In this document: piece by piece, positions 7,448 to 16,943 of the stretch | Numbering within the stretch: position 1 is the first letter of the stretch | Layout of the letters: each line of letters starts with the position of its first letter | Source of the DNA: Pseudomonadota bacterium | GTDB taxonomy: Bacteria; Pseudomonadota; Alphaproteobacteria; Caulobacterales; Caulobacteraceae | DNA length: 57,358 bases | Assembly: GCA_023428785.1 (NCBI GenBank) | Contig: JAEYWU010000127.1 | Span: 1-57,358, forward strand | Direction: 5' to 3' | Notes under the pieces: generated by a model | What the model was told of the DNA's origin: nothing | The model's input: the letters and a program-made list of their open reading frames with translations, nothing else | The model's database searches: none | Program-made: the position numbers and the translations under genes

Positions 7448-9604
7448 ATGCAAGACTTCTTCCTCCCGCTGGTCATTCTGGCCGGGGCGGTGGGGGTTCT
7501 TTATGGGGCGCTGCAAACGGCCGCCCTGATGAAGGCCAACGCCGGCAATGCGCGGATGCAAGAGATCGCCGCGGCGATCCAGGAGGGGGCCTCGGCCTAT
7601 CTCCGCCGCCAGTACACCACCATCGCCATGGTCGGCGCGGTCATCCTGATCGCCGGCTATCTGCTGCTCGGCATGTGGGCGGCGCTCGGCTTTCTGCTCG
7701 GCGCCGTCTTGTCGGGCCTGGCGGGCTACGCAGGGATGCTGATCTCGGTGCGCGCCAACGTCCGCACGGCCCAGGCGGCGTCGGAGAGCCTGGACAAGGG
7801 TCTTTCGATCGCCTTCCGGTCTGGTGCGGTCACCGGCCTGTTCGTGGCCGGCGGCGCCCTGATCGGTGTGTCGGGCTACTACTGGCTGATGACCGAGGCC
7901 ATGGGCTTCGAGAACACCAGCCGCACCGTCGTGGACGGTCTGGTCGCCCTGGGCTTCGGCGCCTCGCTGATCTCGATCTTCGCGCGCCTAGGCGGCGGCA
8001 TCTTCACCAAGGGCGCTGACGTCGGCGGTGACATGGTTGGCAAGGTCGAGGCCAATATCCCCGAGGATGATCCACGCAACGCCGCCACCATCGCCGACAA
8101 CGTCGGCGACAACGTGGGCGACTGCGCCGGGATGGCCGCGGACCTATTCGAGACCTATGCGGTGACCACGGTCGCCACCATGGTTCTGGCCGCGATCTTC
8201 TTCCGCGACACGCCGTATGTGGACGCGATGATGCTGCTACCGCTGGCCATCTGCGGGGTCTGCGTCATCACCTCGATCATCGGCACCTTCTTCGTCCGCA
8301 TGGGCAAGAGCCAGAACATCATGGGCGCCCTCTACAAGGGCCTCATCGCCACCGGCATTCTGTCGGCCGGCGCGGTCTGGCTTGTTACGCGTCTGATCAT
8401 CGAAGGACCGTCGCAGACCTCGCAGGGCCTGACGATCATGCCGATGGACCTTGTCTGGTCGGGCATGATCGGCCTGGCCGTCACGGCCGCGATCGTGATC
8501 GTCACCGAATACTACACGGGCACGGGCTTCCGTCCGGTGAAGTCGGTCGCCAACGCCTCGGTCTCGGGACACGGCACCAACGTCATCCAGGGTCTGGCCG
8601 TTTCTCTGGAATCGACCGCCATCCCGGCGCTGATCATCATCGTCGGCATCGTGGCCTCGTTCCAGCTCGCCGGCCTGTTCGGCATCGCCATCGCCACCAC
8701 GACCATGCTCGGTGTGGCAGGCATGATCGTCGCCCTGGACGCCTTCGGCCCGGTTACCGACAACGCCGGCGGCATCGCCGAGATGGCCGGCCTTCCGCCG
8801 GAAGTCCGCGTCTCCACCGACGCCCTGGACGCCGTGGGCAATACGACCAAGGCCGTCACCAAGGGCTACGCCATCGGTTCGGCCGGCCTCGGCGCCCTGG
8901 TGCTGTTCGCAGCCTATACGGCGGACCTGCAGCACTTCACCGAAGAGGCCCAGGTGGGCTCGTTCTTCTTCGGTCTTGGTGACGTGGCGTTCGATCTGTC
9001 GAACCCGTACGTTGTGGTCGGCCTGCTGTTCGGCGGCCTGCTGCCGTTCTTGTTCGGCGGCATGTCGATGACCGCCGTCGGCAAGGCGGCCGAGTCGGTC
9101 GTGGCCGAGGTCCGTCGCCAGTTCCGCGAGAACCCGGGCATCATGACCGGTGAAGTGAAACCGGAATACGGTCGCGCGGTGGACATCCTGACCAAGTCCG
9201 CCATCCGCGAGATGATCGTGCCGTCGCTTCTGCCGGTGCTGGCCCCGATCGTCCTGTTCTTCGTGGTCCTGTGGCTGCCGCAGACGACCAAGGCCGACGC
9301 TTTCGCGGCCCTCGGCGCCATGCTGATGGGCGTGATCGTCACAGGTCTGTTCGTGGCGGTCTCCATGACGTCCGGCGGCGGCGCCTGGGACAACGCCAAG
9401 AAGATCATCGAGGAAGGATTCACCGACAAGAACGGCGTCCTGCACCAGAAGGGCTCTGACGCCCACAAGGCGGCGGTGACCGGCGACACGGTCGGCGATC
9501 CCTACAAGGACACGGCGGGCCCCGCCGTGAACCCGATGATCAAGATCACCAACATCGTGGCCCTGCTGCTCCTGGCGGTGCTGGCCTCGGGCTCGATCGG
9601 CTGA
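7448..9604 (+). CDS. hppA: Membrane-bound proton-pumping pyrophosphatase, K+-independent type
   Basis: A 718-residue inner-membrane pump of about 16 membrane helices that couples pyrophosphate hydrolysis to proton export. The catalytic core is clear: DVGGDMVGKVEANIPEDD, then DNVGDNVGDCAGMAADLFE, and a second acidic cluster near the C-terminus (GDTVGDPYKDTAGPAVNPMIK). Lys468 in GNTTKAVTKG is the residue that marks the potassium-independent subfamily; K+-requiring enzymes have Ala there. Proton rather than sodium transport is inferred from this subtype. The gene stands alone with a strong terminator 25 bases after the stop; the 179-base leader shows nothing else I can identify. Confidence 0.97.
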   Translation: MQDFFLPLVILAGAVGVLYGALQTAALMKANAGNARMQEIAAAIQEGASAYLRRQYTTIAMVGAVILIAGYLLLGMWAALGFLLGAVLSGLAGYAGMLISVRANVRTAQAASESLDKGLSIAFRSGAVTGLFVAGGALIGVSGYYWLMTEAMGFENTSRTVVDGLVALGFGASLISIFARLGGGIFTKGADVGGDMVGKVEANIPEDDPRNAATIADNVGDNVGDCAGMAADLFETYAVTTVATMVLAAIFFRDTPYVDAMMLLPLAICGVCVITSIIGTFFVRMGKSQNIMGALYKGLIATGILSAGAVWLVTRLIIEGPSQTSQGLTIMPMDLVWSGMIGLAVTAAIVIVTEYYTGTGFRPVKSVANASVSGHGTNVIQGLAVSLESTAIPALIIIVGIVASFQLAGLFGIAIATTTMLGVAGMIVALDAFGPVTDNAGGIAEMAGLPPEVRVSTDALDAVGNTTKAVTKGYAIGSAGLGALVLFAAYTADLQHFTEEAQVGSFFFGLGDVAFDLSNPYVVVGLLFGGLLPFLFGGMSMTAVGKAAESVVAEVRRQFRENPGIMTGEVKPEYGRAVDILTKSAIREMIVPSLLPVLAPIVLFFVVLWLPQTTKADAFAALGAMLMGVIVTGLFVAVSMTSGGGAWDNAKKIIEEGFTDKNGVLHQKGSDAHKAAVTGDTVGDPYKDTAGPAVNPMIKITNIVALLLLAVLASGSIG

Positions 9605-9628
9605 TCCCAGCCTCAGGCTGAAAAGAAG

Positions 9629-9661
9629 ACGCCCCGGAGAGCGATCTCCGGGGCGTTTTTC
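9629..9661 (+). terminator. Intrinsic terminator of hppA
   Basis: A perfect stem of about 11 bp (CGCCCCGGAGA at 9630-9640 with its complement at 9645-9655), a GCGA tetraloop and a run of T directly afterwards (9656-9660). This is a textbook Rho-independent terminator placed 25 bases after the hppA stop. Confidence 0.93.
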
Positions 9662-9664
9662 TTT

Positions 9665-9765
9665 GTCACCCCGGGCGGCGCGAAGCGACGAACCGGGGCC
9701 TAAGCTCAATGGCGCCGCATGCGTTTAGGTCCCGGCTCTCCGGCTTCGCCTTCGGCCGGGATGAC
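9665..9765. repeat. REP/BIME-like bipartite palindromic element
   Basis: Two palindromic units face each other. The left unit opens GTCA-CCCCGG, closes CCGGGG and continues CCTAAGC. The right unit runs GCGTTTAGG-TCCCGG and closes CCGGGA-TGAC. The outer ends (GTCA / TGAC) and the inner flanks (CCTAAGC / GCGTTTAGG) are also inverted, so the whole 101 bases forms one large imperfect palindrome of nested hairpins. This layout is that of REP-type intergenic repeats. It fills the space between the hppA terminator and the 3' end of msrB. Only one copy is present in the window. Confidence 0.6.
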
Positions 9766-9767
9766 GG

Positions 9768-10241
9768 CTACCTCCGCCGCGCGGCCTCGTCGCCGCGCTG
9801 GAGCGGGTCGGGGAGGGGGGCTTCGTCCGCCACGAAGCCGAGCGAGACCGAGTTTATGCAGAACCGCATCCCGGTCGGCGGCGGGCCGTCGGGGAAGACA
9901 TGGCCCTGGTGGCTGTCACAGCGGGCGCAGCGGGTCTCGACGCGGACCATGCCGTGGGAGGTGTCGCGGATGCCGACCACGTGGTCGCGGTGATAGGGCT
10001 CGGTGAAGGACGGCCAGCCGGTGCCGCTCTCGAACTTGGTCTGGGCCCTGAATAGCGGCAGGCCGCACAGGCGGCAGGCGTAGAGCCCCGGCCGCTTCTC
10101 GCTGAGCAGGCCGCCGCAGAAGGGCGCCTCGGTGCCGTGGTTCAGCAGGACACGCCGCTCTTCAGCGTCCAGCCCGCTCTCAAGCAGGAGACGGTCGGAG
10201 TCCGAGGGGGGAGTGAGGTCGAATTGAGAAGGGGCGCTCAT
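9768..10241 (-). CDS. msrB: Peptide methionine-(R)-S-oxide reductase
   Basis: A 157-residue MsrB that repairs methionine-R-sulfoxide in proteins. The structural zinc site is complete (Cys56/Cys59 in CRLC and Cys105/Cys108 in CARC). The catalytic Cys128 lies in MRFCINSVSL, and FESGTGWPSF and DSHQGHVFPDGP are family signatures. The resolving Cys of the GCGWPSF form is replaced by Thr, as in many members that use another reductant. Two in-frame ATG codons, 10241 and 10247, are possible starts, and both lie inside a long hairpin (separate entry). The S41-like gene ends about 45 bases upstream on the same strand. Confidence 0.95.
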   Translation of the reverse strand: MSAPSQFDLTPPSDSDRLLLESGLDAEERRVLLNHGTEAPFCGGLLSEKRPGLYACRLCGLPLFRAQTKFESGTGWPSFTEPYHRDHVVGIRDTSHGMVRVETRCARCDSHQGHVFPDGPPPTGMRFCINSVSLGFVADEAPLPDPLQRGDEAARRR

Positions 10242-10268
10242 GGCCATGAAAATGGCGAGCGCCCCTTC
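10228..10268 (-). promoter_or_regulatory. Start-codon-sequestering hairpin in the msrB leader
   Basis: A perfect 12-bp inverted repeat (10228-10239 against 10257-10268) encloses a second 5-bp stem (10243-10247 against 10252-10256) closed by a four-base loop, with only three unpaired bases (10240-10242) between the stems. Read on the minus strand, the first arm contains an AGGGG ribosome-binding-like run, while the two candidate msrB ATG codons fall in the inner stem and the second arm. In mRNA this would bury the translation start. No T tract follows on either strand, so it is not a terminator. A smaller 6-bp hairpin (10283-10298) sits next to it at the S41-like stop codon. Confidence 0.6.
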
Positions 10269-10291
10269 AGGGTTCAAGCTGTCGCCTGGGA

Positions 10292-11836
10292 TCAGGCGCC
10301 GAAGAGGCCCTGGACCCACGCACGGACCGCGGCGTCGTCGGCAGGGTTGCCCGTATAGGTCAGGCCGGCTTCAGGCGTGTGCGGGACGTTGGAGCCCCGG
10401 TTACGGCCAAACCAGGTCTTGTGGCCGTAGTTCAGATAGCCATGGCCCGACGGCAAGGCGACGCGGGTCTGCTCGAAGTGGATCGAATCGGCGCCCGTCG
10501 GGGTGCCGGCCAGACGCACGTTCGGCAGGGTCAGCAGCATGTCGACCACGTCCAGGCAGGCGTTGCGACATCCGCCATCGACCAGAACCACGACGTTGCC
10601 GCGCATGGCGTTGGTCGGCGCAGCGGGGGCCGTCGGGGCCGGAGCCTCGCCCGTTGCCGTCTCACCGCCTTCGGCCTCGGCCCCTTCGACGCTGGCAGCC
10701 TCGATGGCGGGGATCGGCGGGGCGATGGTTTCGGTGAAGGTCGGCTGGCCGGCTGCCGCCGCTTCGTCGAAGCGGGCGACCAGGGCTTCCATGTTGCGCA
10801 CGGCGCCGGGGTAGGTTGCCACGAAGGCTGGATCGCCCTGCATTCGGGCGAGCACGTCCGCGAAGTAGGCGCGGTTATCGGCGGACACGCGGTAGACGAT
10901 CTGGCCGGAGATGTCCTGCTGGGCGACGCGGTATTCCACGCCCCACAGACGGTTGGCCAGGCTGTAGCCGAGGGCCGCATTGCCCGCGCGGGCTCCGCGC
11001 ATGTCGATCACGACATTGCCGCCCTGGATGGCGGCGAGCTGGGCGTCGATCTGGGCCAGGAAGGCCTGGGAATCGGCATTTTGGGTCAGGTTGTGCAGGT
11101 GGATCCAGTGGCCGCCGTTGAAGGCCTCAACGGCCAGCGGGGTCTGGGGCAGGTAGATGGTCGAGGCCCAGGCGGCGCGACGCTGGTCTTCGGGAGCGAA
11201 AACAGCGGTCATGCGATAGTCGCGGCCGCGGCGGCTGTTGCCGGTGGCGAAGTTGCACTCGCCCGGCAGGCCGCCGACGAACGGATTGCCACGATCCCAG
11301 AACAGGTAGGGCGCGGTCTGCTCGCGGTCGCCCGGCTGATCGAGGTTGCCTTCCCAGCCGTCGAGGCGGCGCCGGGCGAATTCCTCGGCCGGGACGTCGT
11401 CGCACGACTGCAGACGGGCGCCGACCGGCGGCAGGTCACGCACGCCCGGCTGGACCCAGGTGACCACGTAGGAGCCGTCGCGCCAGCCGGTCGTGAACTG
11501 GTTCCACACCTGACCGTCCCAGATCGGGGGCAACTGCCAGTTCGGCTCGAAGGTGATGTTGGTGTCGCCCAGGCTGTTGGCGAACTCACGCAGGGTGAAG
11601 GCGTAGTCCTGGGCGTCGCGGACCTGGCCGGCGCGCTGCTGGGCGGCGGTGAGGCCGGCGGCGAGGCGCTGGGCGAATCCGGCCTCGTCGCCACCAGTCA
11701 CCAGCGCGGGATGGTTCTGCTGGATCTCATCATGCAGGCTCTGGACGTCCTGGGCGGCGGCGGCCCGCCAGTCCTGGGCAGCGGCGGTGGTTACGGCCAG
11801 CAGGCTCACGGAGGCGGCGAGGGCAAGGGTCTTCAT
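10292..11836 (-). CDS. Exported peptidase S41 family-like protein, probably non-catalytic
   Basis: A 514-residue protein with a signal peptide (MKTLALAASVSLLAVTTAAAQ), chosen as the start over an upstream ATG that adds 26 residues. The C-terminal half follows the S41 (tail-specific protease-like) fold: NVVIDMRGARAGN, then NVVVLVDGGCRNACLDVVDML and LAGTPTGADSIHFEQTRVALP. The catalytic Ser expected in the GGxxxSAxxD-like loop (about 10540-10580) is replaced by the CRNAC sequence, and no Lys sits at the TxxGKG-equivalent position (TPTGAD). It may therefore bind rather than cut. An Ala/Pro/Glu-rich insert lies before this loop. msrB follows downstream. Confidence 0.65.
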   Translation of the reverse strand: MKTLALAASVSLLAVTTAAAQDWRAAAAQDVQSLHDEIQQNHPALVTGGDEAGFAQRLAAGLTAAQQRAGQVRDAQDYAFTLREFANSLGDTNITFEPNWQLPPIWDGQVWNQFTTGWRDGSYVVTWVQPGVRDLPPVGARLQSCDDVPAEEFARRRLDGWEGNLDQPGDREQTAPYLFWDRGNPFVGGLPGECNFATGNSRRGRDYRMTAVFAPEDQRRAAWASTIYLPQTPLAVEAFNGGHWIHLHNLTQNADSQAFLAQIDAQLAAIQGGNVVIDMRGARAGNAALGYSLANRLWGVEYRVAQQDISGQIVYRVSADNRAYFADVLARMQGDPAFVATYPGAVRNMEALVARFDEAAAAGQPTFTETIAPPIPAIEAASVEGAEAEGGETATGEAPAPTAPAAPTNAMRGNVVVLVDGGCRNACLDVVDMLLTLPNVRLAGTPTGADSIHFEQTRVALPSGHGYLNYGHKTWFGRNRGSNVPHTPEAGLTYTGNPADDAAVRAWVQGLFGA

Positions 11837-11968
11837 AGGCGTGGTCCTTTCGGGACGAACGTCGCGGGGAGCTGATGGCTCCGGGTTAAAGCCGATTGAG
11901 CGCCAGTTTGCCAAGCCCGTAGCGGCGGGCTAGGCACATCCGTCCGCGTCAGCGCGCGAAGGGTTTTT

Positions 11969-13942
<1,974 letters not shown>

Positions 13943-13944
13943 CC

Positions 13945-14436
13945 ATGTCCCTGCGCTCGGCCGCCAGTCTCAGGGGCCGGATGCGGCGCAGGGACTGGTG
14001 GCTGGTCCAGCTGCTTGCGACGGCCCTGGCGGTCACCGTCAGCAGTGCGATGATGACGGTCGCGCCGAATCTCTACGAGCGCATGGCTTTCGCTGAGGTT
14101 TCTGTCGCGACCTGTGTGGAGTTGGCGGTCGCGGCCTTCTTGCAGGGACCTTTGCTCATTTCGAACGTGCGGCGGTCCCACGACAAGGGGCGATCGGGCT
14201 GGTTCCCGGCGGCGGTGCAGGTCGCTTCCTTTGTTCTCACCTTCGTGGCGTTTCCGATCATCGGCGAGCCGCCGGCCGAAGGCGGTCCGGTGGCCGTAAT
14301 CAGTCTGGCGGGCCTGATGTTCTGCGGGTTCTACCTGCTGATCGCCTTGGGCGTGCCCGACGGCACGCCCGGTCCGAACCGCTATGGACCGTCTCCCAAA
14401 TCAGGCATGGCCGGCCGGAACGGTCAGCGGCGGTAG
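13945..14436 (+). CDS. DUF805 family membrane protein
   Basis: A 163-residue inner-membrane protein with about four hydrophobic segments (roughly residues 22-42, 54-72, 87-107 and 116-137). The DUF805 signatures are RRSHDKGRSGWFP before the third helix and GVPDGTPGPNRYGP near the C-terminus. Its function is unknown in the literature I recall. It starts 2 bases after pccA, probably by readthrough of the same transcript. Its last 13 bases overlap, tail to tail, the 3' end of the next gene on the minus strand. Confidence 0.8.
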   Translation: MSLRSAASLRGRMRRRDWWLVQLLATALAVTVSSAMMTVAPNLYERMAFAEVSVATCVELAVAAFLQGPLLISNVRRSHDKGRSGWFPAAVQVASFVLTFVAFPIIGEPPAEGGPVAVISLAGLMFCGFYLLIALGVPDGTPGPNRYGPSPKSGMAGRNGQRR

Positions 14437-14741
14437 CGTCGGCCGCCTGTCAGTGCGCCCAGCAGCACGGCCACTACGCCGGCGATGATGCCGGTAGTCA
14501 CCAGCGGCTTGCGGCGGGCGAAGTCGACACCCCGGTCGGCCGTGTGACGCAGTTCGGTGGGAAGGTCTGCGGCCAGGCGCTCGGCCTGGTCGACCGCCCA
14601 GCCATAGGACTCGACCGCCTTGCCCTTGAGTTCATCAGCGCGGCCGCGCACCTGCAGGCCCAGGTCGCCAAGCGAGTCGCCGGCGATGCGCTCAGCGGCA
14701 CCGCGGGCGCGGGTGACGGCGCCAGAAATCTTGCTGTCCAT
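14424..14741 (-). CDS. Small CsbD/ElaB-like helical protein with C-terminal membrane anchor
   Basis: A 105-residue protein. The N-terminal 75 residues are amphipathic helix with GRADELKGKAVE, resembling the CsbD-type stress protein repeat. A single hydrophobic segment near the C-terminus (LVTTGIIAGVVAVLLGALTG) is followed by the basic GGRRYRR. This layout, a charged helix plus a glycine-zipper tail anchor, is like ElaB/YqjD (DUF883) ribosome-associated inner-membrane proteins. Stress induction is an inference from family behaviour. It overlaps the DUF805 gene by 13 bases at the 3' end. Confidence 0.7.
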   Translation of the reverse strand: MDSKISGAVTRARGAAERIAGDSLGDLGLQVRGRADELKGKAVESYGWAVDQAERLAADLPTELRHTADRGVDFARRKPLVTTGIIAGVVAVLLGALTGGRRYRR

Positions 14742-14815
14742 GATCTATCCCTCCGACGGATGTGAAGCTGTGGGAATAGCGCTCGGGACGCGCGAGCGTT
14801 CCCTCCGCGAGGCGG

Positions 14816-15946
14816 TTAGTCGCGGCGAAACGGCGAAAAATCCTGCGTCAGGACCGAGGCGTTCTCAGCGACCGCCATTCGCTCATGCTCGACGTAGTCC
14901 GCAACAGCGTTGCGCAGGCCGGGATGCGAGATGAAGTGGGCGGAATGGACAGTTCGGGGCAGGTAGCCGCGCGCCAGCTTGTGCTCGCCCTGCGCGCCCG
15001 CCTCGACCCGGGACAGGCCGCGCGAAATGGCGAAGTCGATCGCCTGATAATAGCAGAGCTCAAAATGCAGGAACGGGCGGTGCTCCAGAGCGCCCCACTG
15101 GCGGCCGTAGAGCGCGTCGCGTCCAATGAAGTTGAGGGCGCCGGCGATCGGTCGTCCTGCATCATAGGCCATGACCAGCGCGATGCGGTCGGCCATCCGT
15201 TCGCCGACCAGCGAGAAGAAGAGCCGGTTCAGATAGGGGCGGCCCCACTTTCGCGAGCCGGTATCCATGTAGAAGGCGAAAAAAGCGTCCCAGGCGTCTT
15301 CCGTGATGTCGCCGCCGGTCAGGATCCGGATGTCGAGCCCGGCGCGGGCGTCGCGCCGTTCGCGGCGGATGGTCTTGCGCCTCCCCGAGGAGAGCTGGCC
15401 CAGGAAGGCCTCGAAGTCGGAGTAGCCAGCGTTCTCCCAGATGAACTGGCGGTCCTGCCGATCCAGAAGGCCAGCCTCGACCATGAGAGTCTGGTCGGCG
15501 TCATCGGCGAAGTTAATATGCAGCGACGACAGGCCTTCGCGTTCCGCCAAACCGACAGCCGCGCCGAGCAGGGCGCGTTTGCGGTCGTCGGTATCCGCCA
15601 GTAGCCGCGGGCCGGTCACGGGTGTGAAGGGAACCGCAGAGAGAAGCTTGGGATAGTAGGCGCCGCCGGCGCGCTCATAAGCGTCGGCCCAGGCGTGGTC
15701 GAAGACGTATTCGCCCTGGCTGTGGCCCTTCAGATAGAGGGGCATGACGCCGACGGTCTCGCCGTCGTCCTCGAGCGTCAGGTGTCGAGGCGCCCATCCC
15801 TGGCGGGGCTGGGCGCAGCCGGAGGCCTCGCAGGCCTCCAGAAAGTCATAGCTCAGAAAGGGATCGCCGGTCCGCGAGGCTTGGGCGTCCCAGGCTTCGC
15901 GTCCGATATCGGCGATCGATCCGTGGATGCGTGCGCTGAGACTCAC
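14816..15946 (-). CDS. GNAT/FemAB-like N-acyltransferase family protein (COG3146)
   Basis: A 376-residue protein of the 'peptidogalycan biosynthesis' family (DUF482/COG3146), which has a double GNAT-like fold related to FemAB. Recognisable segments are GDPFLSYDFLEACEASGC near the N-terminus, LSSGRRKTIRRERRDA in the middle, and GRDALYGRQWGALEHRPFLHFELCYYQAIDFAI-type sequence (quoted in parts: LYGRQWGALE, then LHFELCYYQAIDFAI) with a closing GEHKLARGYLP. The biological acceptor is not established. Its start overlaps the RidA stop by 4 bases, so the two genes are translationally coupled on the minus strand. Confidence 0.85.
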   Translation of the reverse strand: MSLSARIHGSIADIGREAWDAQASRTGDPFLSYDFLEACEASGCAQPRQGWAPRHLTLEDDGETVGVMPLYLKGHSQGEYVFDHAWADAYERAGGAYYPKLLSAVPFTPVTGPRLLADTDDRKRALLGAAVGLAEREGLSSLHINFADDADQTLMVEAGLLDRQDRQFIWENAGYSDFEAFLGQLSSGRRKTIRRERRDARAGLDIRILTGGDITEDAWDAFFAFYMDTGSRKWGRPYLNRLFFSLVGERMADRIALVMAYDAGRPIAGALNFIGRDALYGRQWGALEHRPFLHFELCYYQAIDFAISRGLSRVEAGAQGEHKLARGYLPRTVHSAHFISHPGLRNAVADYVEHERMAVAENASVLTQDFSPFRRD

Positions 15947-16401
15947 CGCACCTCGACGATAGCGTCGACTTCGACCGCAAAGCCGAGGGGCAGCTTGTAG
16001 ACGCCGACGGCCGAGCGGGCGTGGCGGCCCACGTCACCGAACGCCTCGACCATCAGGTCCGAGCAGCCGTTGATGACCTTGGGGATATCGATGAAGTCCG
16101 GCCCGGCCTGAACGAAACCGCCGAGCTTGACGATGCGGGTCACCCGGTCGAGGTCGCCGTCGAGCGCGGCATTCATCTGCGCCAGCAGGTTTACGCCCGA
16201 CAGGTGCGCGCCGCGCACGGCCTCTTCCAGGCTGACGTCGACGCCGACCGTTCCCTTGACCCCGCCGGACGCGTCATTCGACAGCTGGCCGGCGATGTGC
16301 AGCAGGTTCCCGGAACGCATGAAGGGCACATAGTTGGCGACGGCGGCGGCCGGGGGCGGCAGTTCGATGCCGAGTTCCTTCAGGCGGGTGGCGATGGACA
16401 T
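15943..16401 (-). CDS. RidA/YjgF family protein
   Basis: A 152-residue member of the RidA superfamily, whose best-known members hydrolyse reactive 2-aminoacrylate imines. It belongs to the longer 'endoribonuclease L-PSP/TdcF-like' branch that begins MSIATRLKELGIELPPPAAA. The core NYVPFMRSGNLLHIAGQLS and the C-terminal HARSAVGVYKLPLGFAVEVD fit. The usual catalytic Arg near the C-terminus (position of R105 in RidA) is represented by HARSAVG; whether it acts as a deaminase is uncertain. An in-frame ATG at 16431 is possible. It is divergent from yajC and coupled to the downstream acyltransferase. Confidence 0.85.
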   Translation of the reverse strand: MSIATRLKELGIELPPPAAAVANYVPFMRSGNLLHIAGQLSNDASGGVKGTVGVDVSLEEAVRGAHLSGVNLLAQMNAALDGDLDRVTRIVKLGGFVQAGPDFIDIPKVINGCSDLMVEAFGDVGRHARSAVGVYKLPLGFAVEVDAIVEVR

Positions 16402-16578
16402 GAGCGGATCCTCTTGTGATTTGCCGGGCATGTAGCCCCTCGCGGGGGGCTTATAAAGGTCAGTTGGAATTCGATCGGTCGGCGCGTTGCAAAACGGGGC
16501 GACCCCTCCTAGTTTCCGGCCTCCCTTATTCCAGCGCGGGCGGGGGCCCGGCGCACGTCTGACTTTTCCGGAGATTCC

Positions 16579-16914
16579 ATGTCCGCGACCCCGGCTCCTG
16601 GCGCCGCCCCTGACGGCGGCATGCTCGCGATCATCGGCCAGTTCGCCCCGTTCATCCTGGTCTTTGTGCTGTTCTACTTCCTGCTGATCCGTCCGCAGCA
16701 GCGCAGGGCCAAGGCTCACGCCGCCTCGGTCGCGGCGATCAAGCGCGGTGACACCGTCGTCCTGTCGAACGGCATGATCGGCAAGGTCACCCGCGTCGAG
16801 GAACAGGAAGCCATGGTCGAGATCTCGCAGGGCGTGAACGTCCGCGTGCTGAAGAACATGGTCGCCGAAGTGCGCGGCAAGGGCGAAATCGCCGCCGCGA
16901 ACGACAAGTCCTGA
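16579..16914 (+). CDS. yajC: Preprotein translocase subunit YajC
   Basis: A 111-residue single-pass inner-membrane accessory of the Sec translocon. The transmembrane helix (FAPFILVFVLFYFLLIRPQQ) ends in the family's RPQQRR signature, followed by the cytosolic beta-rich domain (KRGDTVVLSNGMIGKV). A GGAGA site precedes the start by about 7 bases. It lies 29 bases upstream of secD, the usual yajC-secD-secF operon. Confidence 0.97.
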   Translation: MSATPAPGAAPDGGMLAIIGQFAPFILVFVLFYFLLIRPQQRRAKAHAASVAAIKRGDTVVLSNGMIGKVTRVEEQEAMVEISQGVNVRVLKNMVAEVRGKGEIAAANDKS

Positions 16915-16943
16915 TCATCTGAAAGAGGCCGAGAGGGCCCGTC

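Noticed and set aside
8237..9709. Very long open frame antisense to hppA (490 codons)
   Set aside because: It is the GC-biased shadow of a clear enzyme gene; it is rich in Arg, His, Gln and Asp runs, has no recognisable motif and no ribosome-binding site. The same applies to other long antisense frames such as those across topA, pccA and pepP.
10379..11875. 498-codon plus-strand frame antisense to the S41-like gene
   Set aside because: Shadow frame with no motif; the minus-strand frame has a signal peptide and family sequence.
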